Of a stretch of 64,000 bases of DNA, positions 10,736 to 23,374 are shown in pieces. Position 1 is the stretch's first letter; the number at the start of each line of letters is the position of its first letter. The position numbers and the translations under genes are program-made. Source of the DNA: Oreohelix idahoensis (lineage: Eukaryota; Mollusca; Gastropoda; Stylommatophora; Oreohelicidae). Under the pieces are notes generated by a model that did not search any database, was not told the DNA's origin, and saw nothing but the letters and a program-made list of their open reading frames with translations. Where the stretch lies: the NCBI GenBank assembly GCA_024509875.1, contig JAMPIV010008531.1:868001-932000 (forward strand), in the 5' to 3' direction.

Positions 10736-13439
10736 CCTAAGCTTTAAGACGTAGGACCCACTTGGTGGACTCTCCTTGACGTTTCTGGGAAACGAGCTAC
10801 CCCCGACAACCTTGATCAGAGATGAGATTGAGCAGAGTGAAAAGAACCAACCCATAAGAAGGAGCAGAACCATCATTGGCAGCTATGTTCAAATATATGC
10901 TGACACTTGAACTTCTTGTAATATCTCACATTCCCTAAAGACTGTGAGGATAACTTTTCTTGATCCATAACTATTCAAATTATTTCCAACTGTTAAAACC
11001 TAAAGTGATTATTAAATTTTGTTATTTGTAATGTTACAAATTTAACTTCGATTTAATCATTTTAAAGTTACTGTATGTTTGTCTCAGTCAAATTACTACA
11101 CACACTCTAAACAGAGCTATACTTGAATAATAGAATTCCACTGAGTAAATTGGGGGTGGGGGCTTAAACGAGCTGAAAGTAATAAGTGCTTAAATCCTTC
11201 ACAAAAGCATCAGCAGAATTACAGAGTTAACATACTCAGTCAAAGCAGTGTTGTTCTTTCTTATTTTGAATATCTTGTGAAGACTCCCTTTGTAATAGAA
11301 GTGTCATCACCCTTCTATCTACATCTCTGCCAAGATTAATCTTGTGCGAAGTAGATACCTTTGAAGCTGTGACGTATAATGGGAAAAGAACCTACAGTAA
11401 TCTGACAGTCTTCGCAACCTCGTAGCGTTCTATGATTTGCTAGCTAAAACCATGCATTTACTGCCTGTGTTTACTTACTACTGGTCTTTTTTTGTTTTGT
11501 TGAAGGATGGACTGGGGCCAATTTGGGAAGTAAACCTGATAATACATATATTCAGCATAACTATTTCCAAGGGATATCACCAAGAGTAGGTAAGAGTGAT
11601 TGAGTGGCCACTGTATGAAAGAGTGTGTGAGTATTTTTCTTTGTTTCAGGGAATTTACCAACATTGGATTTGCTTAAACTTGTTTACTTTACTGGGTAGC
11701 ATAAAGTAGGAACTTGGTTACTTTACTATCTACTCTGTAACATAGTGCTAACCTTCGACCTTTCGGTTATTAACTTTTTGGGTTCTTTTTTCCATAGGGG
11801 GAGGGCGCATTTATTCTGCTATTTCATATGTATGTAAATCTGATTTTATTTGATTTTCTTTAGATATTGGTGTTTTCAAGTTTAATGATAATAAACAACA
11901 TACAAACTTAACTTTGTGTGTTAGTCAGACCCATACCCAATTAAGCATAGTTTTTCACGTTTGTGTGTGTCTTGTTGTCACATAACTGTGTATGGGTGTA
12001 GCTAAACTTATATTTATATGTATGAGGAGGGCAAGGTTGTCTTGTACTAAATTACAGTCGTATAGATAGGCTGGAATAGAGAAACTTACTCATTCCAGAG
12101 ACATATCTTTTCTCATTAAGCTAAACGCCACGAAATCTATTTCTCACACCTTTTCTCACGTACCTATCACCATCCACTCTACTCATTTGGGCAAAAAAAT
12201 TAACTCACAACCTATCCGTTTGACAGAAGCCCATATTAGATACTCTTGAATTTTGGCCACTGTTGGGCCACTACTGCAAAGCAGGGAAGGCAATACCGTC
12301 ACAGTAAAGATCTAGTCAACAGAAAGTACTCACTTTGTAGATGGCATTCTTGTGTTCTTGATAACAGTAGAAAAGGTCAATTGTACTGACCTGTCGCTCG
12401 CTGAGTCAGCTGGTAATGTAGTGAACTGATAATTTGTGATAAAATTGATCCAGATTCACACCAGTGACGACATTAGGCAAACCTTGTTTATCACTAATTT
12501 TTATCAGCCATTTCAAGAGTGCTCAAATTATGATAACAGGAACGTTTATGATGTCTTCATGTGTTTGGGTTTATTTAAATAAAATAATTCAAATTTTTGC
12601 TTTGAAAAAAATGTGGCATTTTGTTAAACTGATTTTCAGACATGACAGATTTGTCTTTAATTACAGAAGAATGCAAAGAAAGAAATTATTATTGGTTTAT
12701 TATGCTGTTGTATTCTACTTTATATATATGTAGTTGTTGTTTAACTAGGGCTGCTGATCTTCTCGCTCTTTTGCAGCCAATACCAAGACTCTTTGGAATT
12801 ATCTACTCCGTAGATTTAGGCTTTTCTGCCTGTCCGAAACATGTTGAGTTGAAGTTATGAGCTCCAGTTTCTCCAACCTGGCTTGCATTTAAAAGATCAT
12901 CACATATGATCCCAAACTAGGAGAAAGAAGCATGTGTCATACTGTGCATTCCCTGCCATCCAAGGGGTCTCTCCAGATATGCAGAGCTAAAGTACTGTGC
13001 TCTAGTTCTGGGCTCTCCATAGGAATTGTCATGTCCCCCACAGAGCCACTTCTCAGCTCCCCCTGCTCATCATGGGCCCATAGTGAGATCCTCCTGCATG
13101 CAGACAACCAGGTAAAAAGCCAGAGTTACACCTGAGGCTCAAGTAACTCCAAGCTTAGTGTGCAATTTTGGGTTCTCAACATGTTTCACCACAGGGGGAA
13201 TGCTTGAATGTGTCTGGATGATTTCCAGAGTCAATGGGGGTGAAATTAGTCTCACAGACAGAGGTTCACTTCCACATCTGTATACTAAAGCATTGTGCTT
13301 AGCTTGTGGTCATACACGGATGACTCCAAATATGCCTCCATGCATGGGTTCATTGATAAAAACAGTGTTCTAAACATATGCCTGTTTTGCTATTTTCTTA
13401 TATTGATGTGCAGTATTTTTCATCAGTGCACACACTGTT

Positions 13440-13620
13440 TCTATCATCATCTTCACCCTTCAGCTCCACAAGATGCATAGGCCTTCAACAAACTGATGCC
13501 AAATCTTCTTGCCCCATGCCATCTGCTCAAGGTCTTTCTGTCTACTTCATGCCCTTTATATCTGTCTCCAGCTCACTTGTTGTCCATATTGTGTCGTTGA
13601 AGTTTTTCATGGCTTAAAAT
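13440..13620 (-). pseudogene. LINE 3'-end fragment
   Basis: The minus strand gives KKIWHQFVEGLCILWS in one frame and ARRFGISLLKAYASC in another, with an Asp-rich end. The pattern W-QFV--LC followed by an acidic stop region is typical of LINE polyprotein C-termini. It is heavily degraded and the call is tentative. Confidence 0.4.
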
Positions 13621-15234
13621 GTCTCCAGGGCGGGGTACCTGGGCCATGTCCAACCTGCCTCAGTCGTGCGTGTTAGGTTATACACGGCTGTTTTTGCCAT
13701 ATACCAGAGCGCTCTTTTAGTTTCAGTGACCGGACTTCTGACACCGGGTAATAAATCTTCATGTGCACCGTAAAAGATTACTGGGGTTTTGGCGGGGAAA
13801 ATCAGCTGATGTATGTGTAAAATTGTTATATATAAATCATTACACACTCGTTCTGGATAAACATAGCGCTAAAATTCTTTTGTGTACTTCAACTTTGATC
13901 TGTGTTCTATTTTTGGTTATATTTTTATTTGTTTGAAATTATATTTTACGGAGTTACAGACTTTTGAAAACAGCGCCATCATTTGAGGAAATTCATAACA
14001 GAAGTAATCTATTTATTAATGTAATATCTAAAAATTGGCCCATTCAAATGAGTTTATAATTATATAGACTTCTCGAAGGGAAGCTAAAGATTATTTCCAC
14101 ATACTTTTTTTTTGGTTTCATATTTTGAGAATGTGTGGTAGTCAGTTTTGTGAGTTTGGCATTACAAGAACAAGCATATTGCCACCAGATTTTATAGCAT
14201 TTAAATCACTGTAAACGCATTCCTGATACTCGCAAATCTTAAATAAGGTTGTAAAAAAATAACTTTTTGTAAAGCACCATCTGTTTTTGCATTTTCATTC
14301 ATTTATAATGATATTTAGCTACGTATATAAGCGTCAGAAAACATGTAAAGCTATAGATAGATTACTTCCACATACTTTGATCTATCTTTCAAGTCTTGTT
14401 AATTTTGTATTTATAATATGAATGCCTTTTTTTAAATTGTGTGTGAGATAAGGACTGTTCCATTAGTGTTCTTTGGTAGACAATCCTGTGCACACGACGG
14501 CTGCCAAAGAATTCAAAGTAACTGTTTGTATATCTACTTTCATTCACAGATAAAGCATTCTACGGCGTGGTGTTAGACGTGATACTCCCAAATATTCCAT
14601 TATCTTTATACTAGGGTGGCCTGACGTCCGGATTTGGCCGGCTGTTCGCGCCTAAACTGAGCGTCCGGCCGGATTTTTTTAAAATGTTGAAATATCTGGC
14701 TTTTACGTGATTGGCTAAATTCCTCACGTGAAAGACACCATTTTGAAAAATCTTTACTGGAATCCGATTTCTGAGTACAGAAATTCTGTCAGAATTAAGA
14801 ATTTTTATCTACGCAAAATCGACGGATCGCGCAAATTACCAACAACACTACCGTAAGTTGTTCGATAGTTTATAATAGATTACTATCATATTTTAACCCA
14901 GGTTAAACGCTGTTTAGGTTTATTGGCATTTGTTTGGGGAAAATATAACAGACAAAACGGCACGAATAAGAACTTGGGGCTGGATTTAGTCACTTATAAC
15001 TTCGTTGTCTATAGCAAATAACAAATAATATTAACCTTAGTTCATACTGCTTTTATATTTATTGCAATTTGTTTATTATTGAAAAAATACACGATTGTTT
15101 ATAAGTATAGTAATGGTTTGTTAAAATTAAAACCTCGTCTGTTTTTGCAAATAATTTTAACTTTAACATCGAATGTACCATTGATTAATGGCATTAGAGC
15201 AATATTACATTTATGTTACAGATATCCGCTCAAA

Positions 15235-16114
15235 ATGCCAAAACGGAAGTGTGTGTTCACGGATGAATTGAAAAAAAGTTTCAGTGCTTTTCCAGTGGTC
15301 GACAAGAGTATGAAGCAGAATGTCTTGTATGCAGAGGCGGCACATTTGTATCAGTAGCAAATAAAGGTGCAGCTGATTTAAAAAAACATATAGACACAGA
15401 CAAGCACAAGAAAGCACTTGCGTCTGAATGTGCAATCAAAACTGACTTTTTTTACTAAAGAAATAAGCGAAGAACGGTTTCATGTTGCCGCGGCCGAGGG
15501 TGCTTTTGCTTTTCATACTGTAAAACATCACAACTCTTTCAGATCAATGGATTGTACTACAGTGTTACTCAAGAATGCTTTCCATGATTCAGAAATTGCC
15601 AGCAAATTCTCATGTACCAAAACAGCTGCTATTATCATTTCTGTGATTGCACAGCATTCAACTGAAGCAGCTTTGAAAGCACTGAACGAAAGCAGCATTC
15701 CATACTTTGGAGTTTCCACTGATGGAAGCAATCACGGCTCTGTCAAAATATTTCCAATATTCATTCATTATTTTGACTGGAAAGTTGGCGGTCTACAGTC
15801 TAAGTTAATTGAGTTGCAGAATACACAAAATGAGACAGCAGAAACAATTTCAAAATATGTAACAGACACCATGATAAAATATGACCTCTTGGAGAAGTGT
15901 GTTGCATTTACTGGGGATAACTGTAACACAATGTTTGGTGGGATTGGGCAAAATGCAGAGGGTAACAATGTGTTTGCAAAATTAAAGACTGTGTTACAGA
16001 CGAAAAATGTATTTGGTGTAGGCTGTCCAGCACATGTTTTGAACAACTGCATTCACAATGCTGTTGAAAAACTTGACATTGATATTGAAAATCTTCTTAA
16101 TAAGGTTTACCAAT
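15235..16114 (+). pseudogene. hAT transposase, N-terminal half
   Basis: The gene starts MPKRKCVFTDELKKSF and changes frame near 15280. A C2-H-H zinc finger follows (ECLVCRGGTFVSVANKG then DLKKHIDTDKHKKA), a BED-like DNA-binding finger. The catalytic region then shows VSTDGSNHGSVKIFP and CVAFTGDNCNTMFGG, which carry two of the acidic residues, and the conserved VGCPAHVLNNCIHNAVEKLD. The frame runs into the LTR at 16115, where the LTR element interrupts codons just after a KVYQ motif. The same domain family occurs in the deleted hAT at 54002-55377. The insertion and the upstream frameshift make the gene non-functional. Confidence 0.9.
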
Positions 16115-17219
16115 TGTTGGGTTCTTTTGTGATGGTAGTTGAGAGAAACGGTATGCTAGTGGTAGATGTATCAATGACTAGCTTAGACACGCGAATGGTT
16201 TCAATGAAAAGTTGTCAAAAGGTTATTCAATCAAATTCCAACGAGTGGTAGGCAATTGGCCAATTCATGACTATAATCAACTCGTTGGTAAAAGTTATTC
16301 AGGTTTATTGACGAATGACAAACGGCAATCAACGACACGATCAAGACAAACGATGAGAGCATCATAATTATAGTTACTGTTGATAATAATACATTCCTGG
16401 AGATTTCTTTATCAATCAAGACCTTTTCTATCCAAGTGACTAGGATTCCCAAACAGTTGTCATTTGAGATACATTAAGGTAATGTCCGTTAACCTTGTTC
16501 CAAGGACGTCTGTAACAGTAAACGGATTCATGCTCATGGATGACGCTTCCATATAATACTTGTTTAAATCCCAGACTTTCTCCTTACAATAATCTATACA
16601 GTTTGATATAATCCATAAAAGTCCTACACGAAAATACAATCAGGTTAGCGACTTCAGTTGACTAACCTCTCCTACAAAATATGCCATGACCTTGGCATAG
16701 GCATTACAAAATATCCAATATTCAAGATATGATCAAATAGTTATCCTTTACTCGTAGGACTTCCCACTACGAAATATTACAGTGAAGTAAAGATCTCAAC
16801 TGTTCCATTCTAGGAATCCAGTAACATATGGATTCCCGCTAGAATCCAGTGATGATCATCTGTTCCACTTTATTCATAGACGTATTAATATACATGAAGG
16901 TTCAAACGAAACTTACGTATTGAACTGCATGTTGGCTTCACCCTGAAGACCCAACAAAATCCTTCATAACAATTCTTCCATCGAATTGTTCAGAATCAAA
17001 ATAATAACATACGGGCAGAGAGAGAGTCCATCTTGCCCTTACAACAGCTGACGTCATAATCCCCAACTAGGTTACCCGTGCGCAAAGAGCAACTCATACT
17101 CTGCATTGTGCATGTCGGTGCGTGAATAAAACGTACGCACAAATAATATAACTATATCAAGACTGGTGCGTACATTGGCAGGACCGAAGACTACCCCCTT
17201 AGGTAAAACGTACGCAACA
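16115..17219 (-). repeat. 3' LTR of the Ty3-like element
   Basis: Termini TG...CA with short inverted TGTTG/CAACA. It is nearly identical to 23375-24479. A purine-rich tract, GATAAGGGAGC on the minus strand (about 17220-17229), directly precedes it and fits a polypurine tract. Confidence 0.95.
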
Positions 17220-18199
17220 GCTCCCTTATCACCGGCCCTTAAAAAAAATTAATTCTATTAATTTTTTTTTTAAAACTAAGTACCCAAGAGAGGTGAGTCA
17301 AAACTACATCGACGTCTATGTGCATAAATTATATTCATAAAGTTATACAATATTATGAAAAAGAATATGAAAATGGAAATCAATATAACTGAATGAAAGT
17401 ATGCATTAAAGCACACATCCACAATCGACCTACTTTGGAACGATGTGGTAAACTACGAAGTAAAAGAAAGTTGAAAATGAAAACCAAAAAAAAATGATAA
17501 AAACATTCAACTAAATTTACAACTCAAACATGTGATTTCAAATGAAAATGAATAGCAACGATGATGATAATAAATGACAAGAGAATCAAAAAATGAAAAT
17601 GAAAGATGCAAAATGCAGCAAAGCATAATTAAACACGTTAAGAAGCAACACCCGTAATGTTTCTAACATTATGACGGTGGACTAGTTATCTAAACGTGAG
17701 AGATAATGTATAATGAGAAGTAAATATAAGTATAAAGAGACACTTACAACTATTCAAGTTAATTAATGTGTACTCTACAAGTAATTAAGTGGCTTAATTG
17801 ATTTCATCTAATTAAGATAGTTCTTAATTACAAACAAATAACTAATTACTAATTTATTTAAGTAATTGCAATTTTACTCAGTGTTACTGTTCCATTAACA
17901 CTAGTTAGTAATCGACTAGAATATGTTCTTAATGTTCCATGCAAGATGCAAAGATATTCTTGAATACAATATGTAGTGTAATATGTTCCATAGAATAATG
18001 AATGTCTATGTGTCACTATGAACAGTGTTTCCGTACTAATAAAATGTTACTACACACGAAGTTACGTTATAATCCAAAAGTAAGTATATCCAGGAATTTT
18101 TTTTGCTGGTACGAATAATTCAGTTCCATACAGAGCACGTATAGAAGTTCAAAAAATTGATAATGTACTCAGTTCCTCTTATTATATTTGATTGATTAT

Positions 18200-18640
18200 C
18201 TATGAGGACGTTTCAACATCCGGAAGTGGTTTAGGTTCGACCAGTTCGCTTGGACATCTTGACAGACAGTCCGCAAACACATTTTTCACTCCAGGAATCG
18301 CTCGAATTTCATAGCTATATGGCTGAAGAGCGATAGCGTATCTGGTTGACTTTGATGATTTAACGTCCTTAGTGTTCAGTGCTGTGAGAGCCTTTTGGTC
18401 TGTCTCCACTACAAAGTGGGAGCCTAGCAGATAACGTTCCAATTTTGTGATTGACCAAACTAACGCGAGCAACTCCTTGTCCAGAACGGAGTATTTCATT
18501 TCGCTCGCCGTCAGTTTTCTCGAAACGTACATGACTGGAAATAAGGTGCCCGTATATTCCTGCATCAAAACTACAGCAATGGCGTAAGAAGATGCGTCAC
18601 TACGAAGAATAAAAGTAAGATCTTTGTTAGGCAACTTCAA
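18200..18640 (-). pseudogene. RNase H region of the Ty3-like element
   Basis: The peptide shows LRSDASSYAIAVVLMQEY, MYVSRKLTASEMKYSVLDKE, LLALVWSITKLERYLLGSHF and VETDQKALTAL, ending in IPGVKNVFADCLSRCP. These are the four conserved blocks of Ty3/Gypsy RNase H (D-S-YA-GAVL, S-KL---E--Y---EKE, F-V-TDH--L and G--N-VADALSR). The frame is disrupted upstream near 18645 and stops soon after the SR motif, with no integrase following. RNase H removes template RNA during reverse transcription. Confidence 0.9.
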
Positions 18641-18644
18641 AAAT

Positions 18645-19187
18645 GGCGCATTTGAAAAAAAATCTTTTTATATAATCTAACGCGATTTGGTGTTCGTTAG
18701 TCCACTGGATTATGTTAGCTGTCCCTTTTCTCAGTAAAGAAGAAAAAGGTGCAGTTAAAGTAGACAAATGAGGGATGAATTTAGAATAGAACTGTATTAG
18801 TCCTAAAAGAGACCTAACTTGTTTTTTTTGTCTTAGGTGCTGAGATGTTTAAGATTTTCGAGACATTACTGTCTTCTGTATACATTAAACCCCGACCTAT
18901 ATGATGACCCAAAAGGAGATGTCATGAAAACCAACAAATGCCTTAGAAGGTTTCGCTGTTAAGTTATAATCCCGTAGAGTAGAAAGTAAAGCTTTTAATC
19001 CCTGAATGTGTTCATCCCAAGAGTTACTGAAAAGACAGATGTCATCTATGTAAGTAATGACATCGGGACGATGAGACAGTACGCGGCGCATCATGCGTAC
19101 AAAGGTAGCTGGCGCATTCATTAATCCGAATGGGATAAAATTCCATTGGAAAAGTTCATGAGAACTAGAAAAAGAACAAATAACCAT
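18645..19187 (-). pseudogene. C-terminal part of RT of the Ty3-like element
   Basis: The segment carries FQWNFIPFGLMNAPATFVRM and VITYIDDICLFSNSWDEH, the RT palm with the YxDD catalytic motif. After a stop near 18897 come IGRGLMYTEDSNVSKILNIS and KQVRSLLGLIQFYSKFIP, the usual thumb/connection sequence, which needs a one-base frame change at a T8 run near 18822. The fingers and first catalytic Asp region normally ahead of PFGL are absent. The RT is therefore truncated as well as frameshifted. Confidence 0.85.
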
Positions 19188-19261
19188 TACAAGAAAGAGA
19201 TGATGACTGCATAGGCTGAGTCATCAAAGAATGTGAAATCAAAATCCAATATAGTAGGTTA

Positions 19262-21571
19262 CTATCTGCGTGACGCAGAATCAGGAACCAATTGTAATCG
19301 GAGAGAATGGTGGTGGAAATACACACCATTGTCCCGCTCGATAGCCATGCGAGCATCTCGATTGGTCCTGAAAGTAACCACGGCGTCACCATACCTGTTA
19401 TTGGTATGAGGTAACAGACGCACGAACCTAACGTTAGCCGTGTGGTTGAGAAAATCTCCTAGTGCTTGCCAACTAGTTCGCTGATTCAGATTTTGCACAA
19501 GGATGGTGCGAGAAGATGCACCTCTACCAATATAAGTGGTACCGTAGTCACAAGAATGTGAACAAGGTTGATGGGTAACATTAGTCCTCTTAGGTAAATT
19601 ATAATATTTATTATTTATACCTTTAGGATTATTCTTAAATGTACCATACTTTTGTACTTGATTATTATTACTTATGCCAGACAAAGGTGTAGGTGTACGG
19701 CATGTCGTAGACACCTGCTTGCTGGGCAAAGTTAAAACCTTAATGGCAACCTTATTGGTATTAATTTTCCCATAAGAGTTACAACTCTTATTTTTATTAG
19801 GAACATCCTTTCCCTTTTTTTCAAACGTAACCTTTTTCTTACGATCACTTGCCTGCTGATCAAGTCGAGGGAAGGTATATGTCCCCCGGAATGACTTACT
19901 AGTCTTCACAGGTTGCGTTGAAACCTTAATATCCTTCTTAAGAATGGATGCATGTCGTAAAGGTTGTAACGAATTAGCAACAGTGGCGTAATGAACAATG
20001 GAATCATTTTCACTACTAGATTCCAAGATCTTATCATTACTTAACAGTTTAGCAATATAGGTATGTGAAACAAATCTAGGAATAGCAGTAAATACACGGG
20101 CATCATGTATATTTTGCCCTTCCCAATCAGCAATTTGCTGAGGTGTACACTCTGTTATACCATGTATACGACCTAATATGACATCACAAATTGGATTCGG
20201 AAGAAGACAGGCGTGGATCTTTCCTGAAAAAAATGGTGTATTTAAATTAATAATGGCTGTGGGAAATGTTTCCACGGTTCCACTGAAAGTAACACATTGG
20301 ATGGTCTCTCCAGTTGCACAGGCGGGGTCGACCAAAGAGTTCCACACTCCCACAGTACTGCAGCCTGAATCAAATAAAAGAGAGCATGGAATGCCATTTA
20401 AAAATCCATGATTTAATTGAAGGCATCCCGGTCCATCATGTGTAGCTGAAATGGCCGTACACACAGCCGGGAGACTTGGCAAAACCTGTCCGCAGCGCAG
20501 CGTCGTGATCGCCTTGGGCTGGAAAAGAGTCGAGCATTCTGAACAATCTTTCACCTGGTTACAATCAAGAGAACAAGATAAAGCATTATGAGTTTCAGCT
20601 CCTTTACCCTGTTCATTGTTAGCCTGTGTATCACTTAAAGCGACATTAAAATTTCTACGTGTCTTACTCGACGATCTATCTCTTAGACGCGATCGATTCT
20701 GATTATGGGCATTAAAATTGCCACTATTGTCGTTTCTGCTTGCGTTAAAATCTGTATGAGTTCGCCAATTATTATAATTAACGTTGTTATGTCGGTGAAA
20801 TGAATTATTCCAAGAACTTTGTCTATTTTGTGGAACCTGAGATTTTGATCGCCAGTTTTGTTTATTATTATACCCTTGATTATGTTTGAAATTATTGTTA
20901 CCAAAATCTCGCGATCTATGAGCTTGGTTCCAAGAAACATTGAATGGAGCAGATTGTTGGAATTGCTTCCCCTTATAAAAATTACCATTGTTGAAATTCT
21001 CATTATTTCCCTTATTAAAGTATCTGTCGTTACTCAATGAACGATTTCGTGAAAAATTATTTTGTTGTACGGCAAAAGCAACTGGCAATTCACTTTTAAT
21101 CTGAGCATTACTTAGATCCATGGATGGGTGAGCAGTGCAGAAATTTTTAGAATGTTCTTCTAGATCTTTCATAGATAAAGGTTTCCGTTCGTGCAAAAAT
21201 GCAAGAAATGCTGGATTTACTGACGATAGCACCTTATCGCGCAGTAGTAAATCGAAAAGACCTTCATACGACTTTTCTATCTTGGATAATTCGATCCATC
21301 TTTCTAGTGTTAGCCGTATTTGGGAAAGAAAATCACAAAAGTTCTTCCCTGATTGCGGTAGCAAAGTCCGAAAACGTAATCGGTATTCATTTTCTGTCAT
21401 TTGGAATTTTCGGAGAAGTGAAGCTCGAAGAGCGTCATAATCATTCTTATCATTAATACTGGTGGTATGATAAACCGCCAAAGCATCTCCCGTAAGCAAT
21501 CTGGATAAATATGTAGAATATAGTGATTTATCCACATTGTAAGACCTACAGGTGGCCTCAAACCTATCCAA
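19262..21571 (-). CDS. Gag-protease protein with C-terminal RRM-like domain
   Basis: An open frame of 769 codons. Residues 1-140 continue the Gag capsid-like region begun upstream (YLSRLLTGDALAVYH, MTENEYRLRFRTLLPQSG). Residues about 180-310 are Asn/Arg-rich and probably bind nucleic acid; there is no CCHC knuckle. Near residue 400, GIPCSLLFDSGCSTVGVWN is a retropepsin-type active site (DSG). Lys-rich linker follows. The last 85 residues resemble an RRM: SRTILVQNLNQRTSWQALG, NVRFVRLLPHTN, RYGDAVVTFRTNRDARMAI and HSLRLQLV. RT follows in another frame. Position of an RRM between protease and RT is unusual. The true start lies upstream across a frameshift near 21575. Confidence 0.8.
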   Translation of the reverse strand: MDRFEATCRSYNVDKSLYSTYLSRLLTGDALAVYHTTSINDKNDYDALRASLLRKFQMTENEYRLRFRTLLPQSGKNFCDFLSQIRLTLERWIELSKIEKSYEGLFDLLLRDKVLSSVNPAFLAFLHERKPLSMKDLEEHSKNFCTAHPSMDLSNAQIKSELPVAFAVQQNNFSRNRSLSNDRYFNKGNNENFNNGNFYKGKQFQQSAPFNVSWNQAHRSRDFGNNNFKHNQGYNNKQNWRSKSQVPQNRQSSWNNSFHRHNNVNYNNWRTHTDFNASRNDNSGNFNAHNQNRSRLRDRSSSKTRRNFNVALSDTQANNEQGKGAETHNALSCSLDCNQVKDCSECSTLFQPKAITTLRCGQVLPSLPAVCTAISATHDGPGCLQLNHGFLNGIPCSLLFDSGCSTVGVWNSLVDPACATGETIQCVTFSGTVETFPTAIINLNTPFFSGKIHACLLPNPICDVILGRIHGITECTPQQIADWEGQNIHDARVFTAIPRFVSHTYIAKLLSNDKILESSSENDSIVHYATVANSLQPLRHASILKKDIKVSTQPVKTSKSFRGTYTFPRLDQQASDRKKKVTFEKKGKDVPNKNKSCNSYGKINTNKVAIKVLTLPSKQVSTTCRTPTPLSGISNNNQVQKYGTFKNNPKGINNKYYNLPKRTNVTHQPCSHSCDYGTTYIGRGASSRTILVQNLNQRTSWQALGDFLNHTANVRFVRLLPHTNNRYGDAVVTFRTNRDARMAIERDNGVYFHHHSLRLQLVPDSASRR

Positions 21572-21575
21572 AAAA

Positions 21576-22283
21576 AAATCACGTCGTCAGACGGGGGGTT
21601 AAATTTAGGTAATTTTAGGTGAATTTCCTTAAAATTATCATGCCTGGATGAAGCTTGGCCTTCGAAAGTTCTCTGCGAATTAGCTTCTTGAGTTAACCTA
21701 ATTCTATCATATTCCAATTCGGCAAGTTTCAAATCATGCTGACGTTTCTTATCATTCTCTTCTGTCTCAAGCTGAAGTCTTTTTGCATTTTGTTCAGCTA
21801 TTAATCTTCTTTCTTCCATTTCCTTTTGTTTAACTTCCATTTCCTTTTGTTTAACTTCCATTTCCTTTTGTTTAACTTCCATTTCTATCTTAAGTTTATC
21901 TGCAGCCTCCAATCTTTTCTGTTCTGCCTCATGCAGAAATCGTTTCTCTTCTAATTCAGCTGCTAATCTCATTTTTTTCTCATTCTCCTCAGACTCAATC
22001 CGTTTTTGATCTGCCTCAAATTTCATCTTCTTCTCATTTTCCTCAGCCTCAATCCGTTTTTTGATCTGCCTCAAATTTCATCTTCTTCTCATTTTCCTCA
22101 GCCTCAATCCGTTTTTTGATCTGCCTCAAATTGAAGTTTTTCTAGTCTTAAAGTTTCTAACTTTCTCTGTTCAGCTTCTATTTCTTGAGCTTTCCTATAT
22201 TCTGAAAGTGCGAATGTTTTTGCCTCATCAGGAGCCATCTGAAGGGCTTTTGCTTGCTTAATGAAATAATCTAGTGAATACAT
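21576..22283 (-). pseudogene. Gag N-terminal coiled coil of the Ty3-like element
   Basis: On the minus strand an ATG at 22283 opens MYSLDYFIKQAKALQMAPDE and an Arg/Glu/Lys-rich coiled coil. It runs through tandem repeats of about 57-58 bases (21985-22130) and a 21-base repeat coding KEMEVKQ (21830-21890). An extra T in some 58-base units shifts the frame, so the coiled coil is read in two frames. A second frame change at an A-run near 21575 separates it from the capsid-like region that begins after LPKFNPPSDDVIFF. All these shifts fall at homopolymers, so sequencing error is an alternative to decay. Confidence 0.75.
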
Positions 22284-23360
22284 TATGCTTTATAAGTAGT
22301 CACTATACTCTTAATTTCTAAATATGATAATTAATTAATGTAAATTAATTAACCTTGTTAATGCACCGAATGGTCTTCGTTCCTGTCCTAGAACGGTATA
22401 TCATACTCATATAATTGTCAAATATATTAATAATCAATAAATTAATTTATGTAATGACATGTTATGAACAGACAAAAGCCATAGACAATAGCAACAACAA
22501 TGACAAGACGAGATACTCAAAGACAGTAGAAAACAGTCGCAGAAATCCAATAAAAATAAAAATGTGAAACTAAAAATAGAATGTCGTAAAGAGTTACGAT
22601 GATAACTGCGATCAAATACTAAACAATACAATTGACAAGACAGTGTAAAAACATATGTTTTGTAAAGAACTGAACGATAGTCAGGTGAGGATGACGTAAT
22701 ATACAAACAAAATACATTATAAAACTAAGGTACGAGTAAAAATAACTGTGAAAACAACAATTAAAACTTGACTGAACAGCTAAACAAATACTATCATAAG
22801 AAGCAAGTAGCGATCGGAACTACAGCAAGGTTTCTAGCCTTGAACCGGAATTATCGCTCAATTGAAACTTATAAATCAAACCCTATAGAACATCTGACAA
22901 AGAGCCCGAATCGGCTTCGAGATGAACCTCGTTTGTCAGATCGACCTCCCTACCACCCACGACGGATATACAACATAGAACATGCAACATGAAAAGTATA
23001 TTGGTGGACATAGAAGAGAATAGGCACAGCCAAACACAATACAGTAATAAACGAGACTCCGTTTATACTTATCTCGGCTGATCAAACAAAAAATGTGCCT
23101 CGTCTCCGTAAATGTACGTTTGAGAATCGAAATACTTCGGCCTGAGTATTTAAGTATAGCTCGCACGTAAATAAGGACCAAAAGGATGATGTCCAACGTA
23201 GGTAGTCACTGGAGAACTTGGTGTTGAGGTTCATTGCTGACCTTGACCTTCTGATAACCGTCGTGTAGATTCCATGATGAAGACACGGGTCTTTCTGTCT
23301 AACGATTTTTGGAAAGATATTGAGTAAGTTCCCTTCTTTGAAACTTGTCCAAAACACACT

Positions 23361-23374
23361 GTGCCGCCATTTAA
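23361..23374 (-). promoter_or_regulatory. Possible primer-binding site of the Ty3-like element
   Basis: Immediately inside the 5' LTR the minus strand reads TTAAATGGCGGCAC. TGGCGGCAC has the TGG start expected of a tRNA primer-binding site, a few bases inside the LTR. The tRNA was not identified. Confidence 0.4.

Noticed and set aside
13683..13720. Full V(D)J-type recombination signal at the transposon end
   Set aside because: Only the leading CAC matches the heptamer rule. No A-rich nonamer was seen at a 12- or 23-base spacing, so a functional RSS is not claimed.
15418..16251. End of the hAT open frame up to 16251
   Set aside because: The codons after 16114 are LTR sequence, repeated at 23375 onward, so the real transposase frame stops at the insertion.
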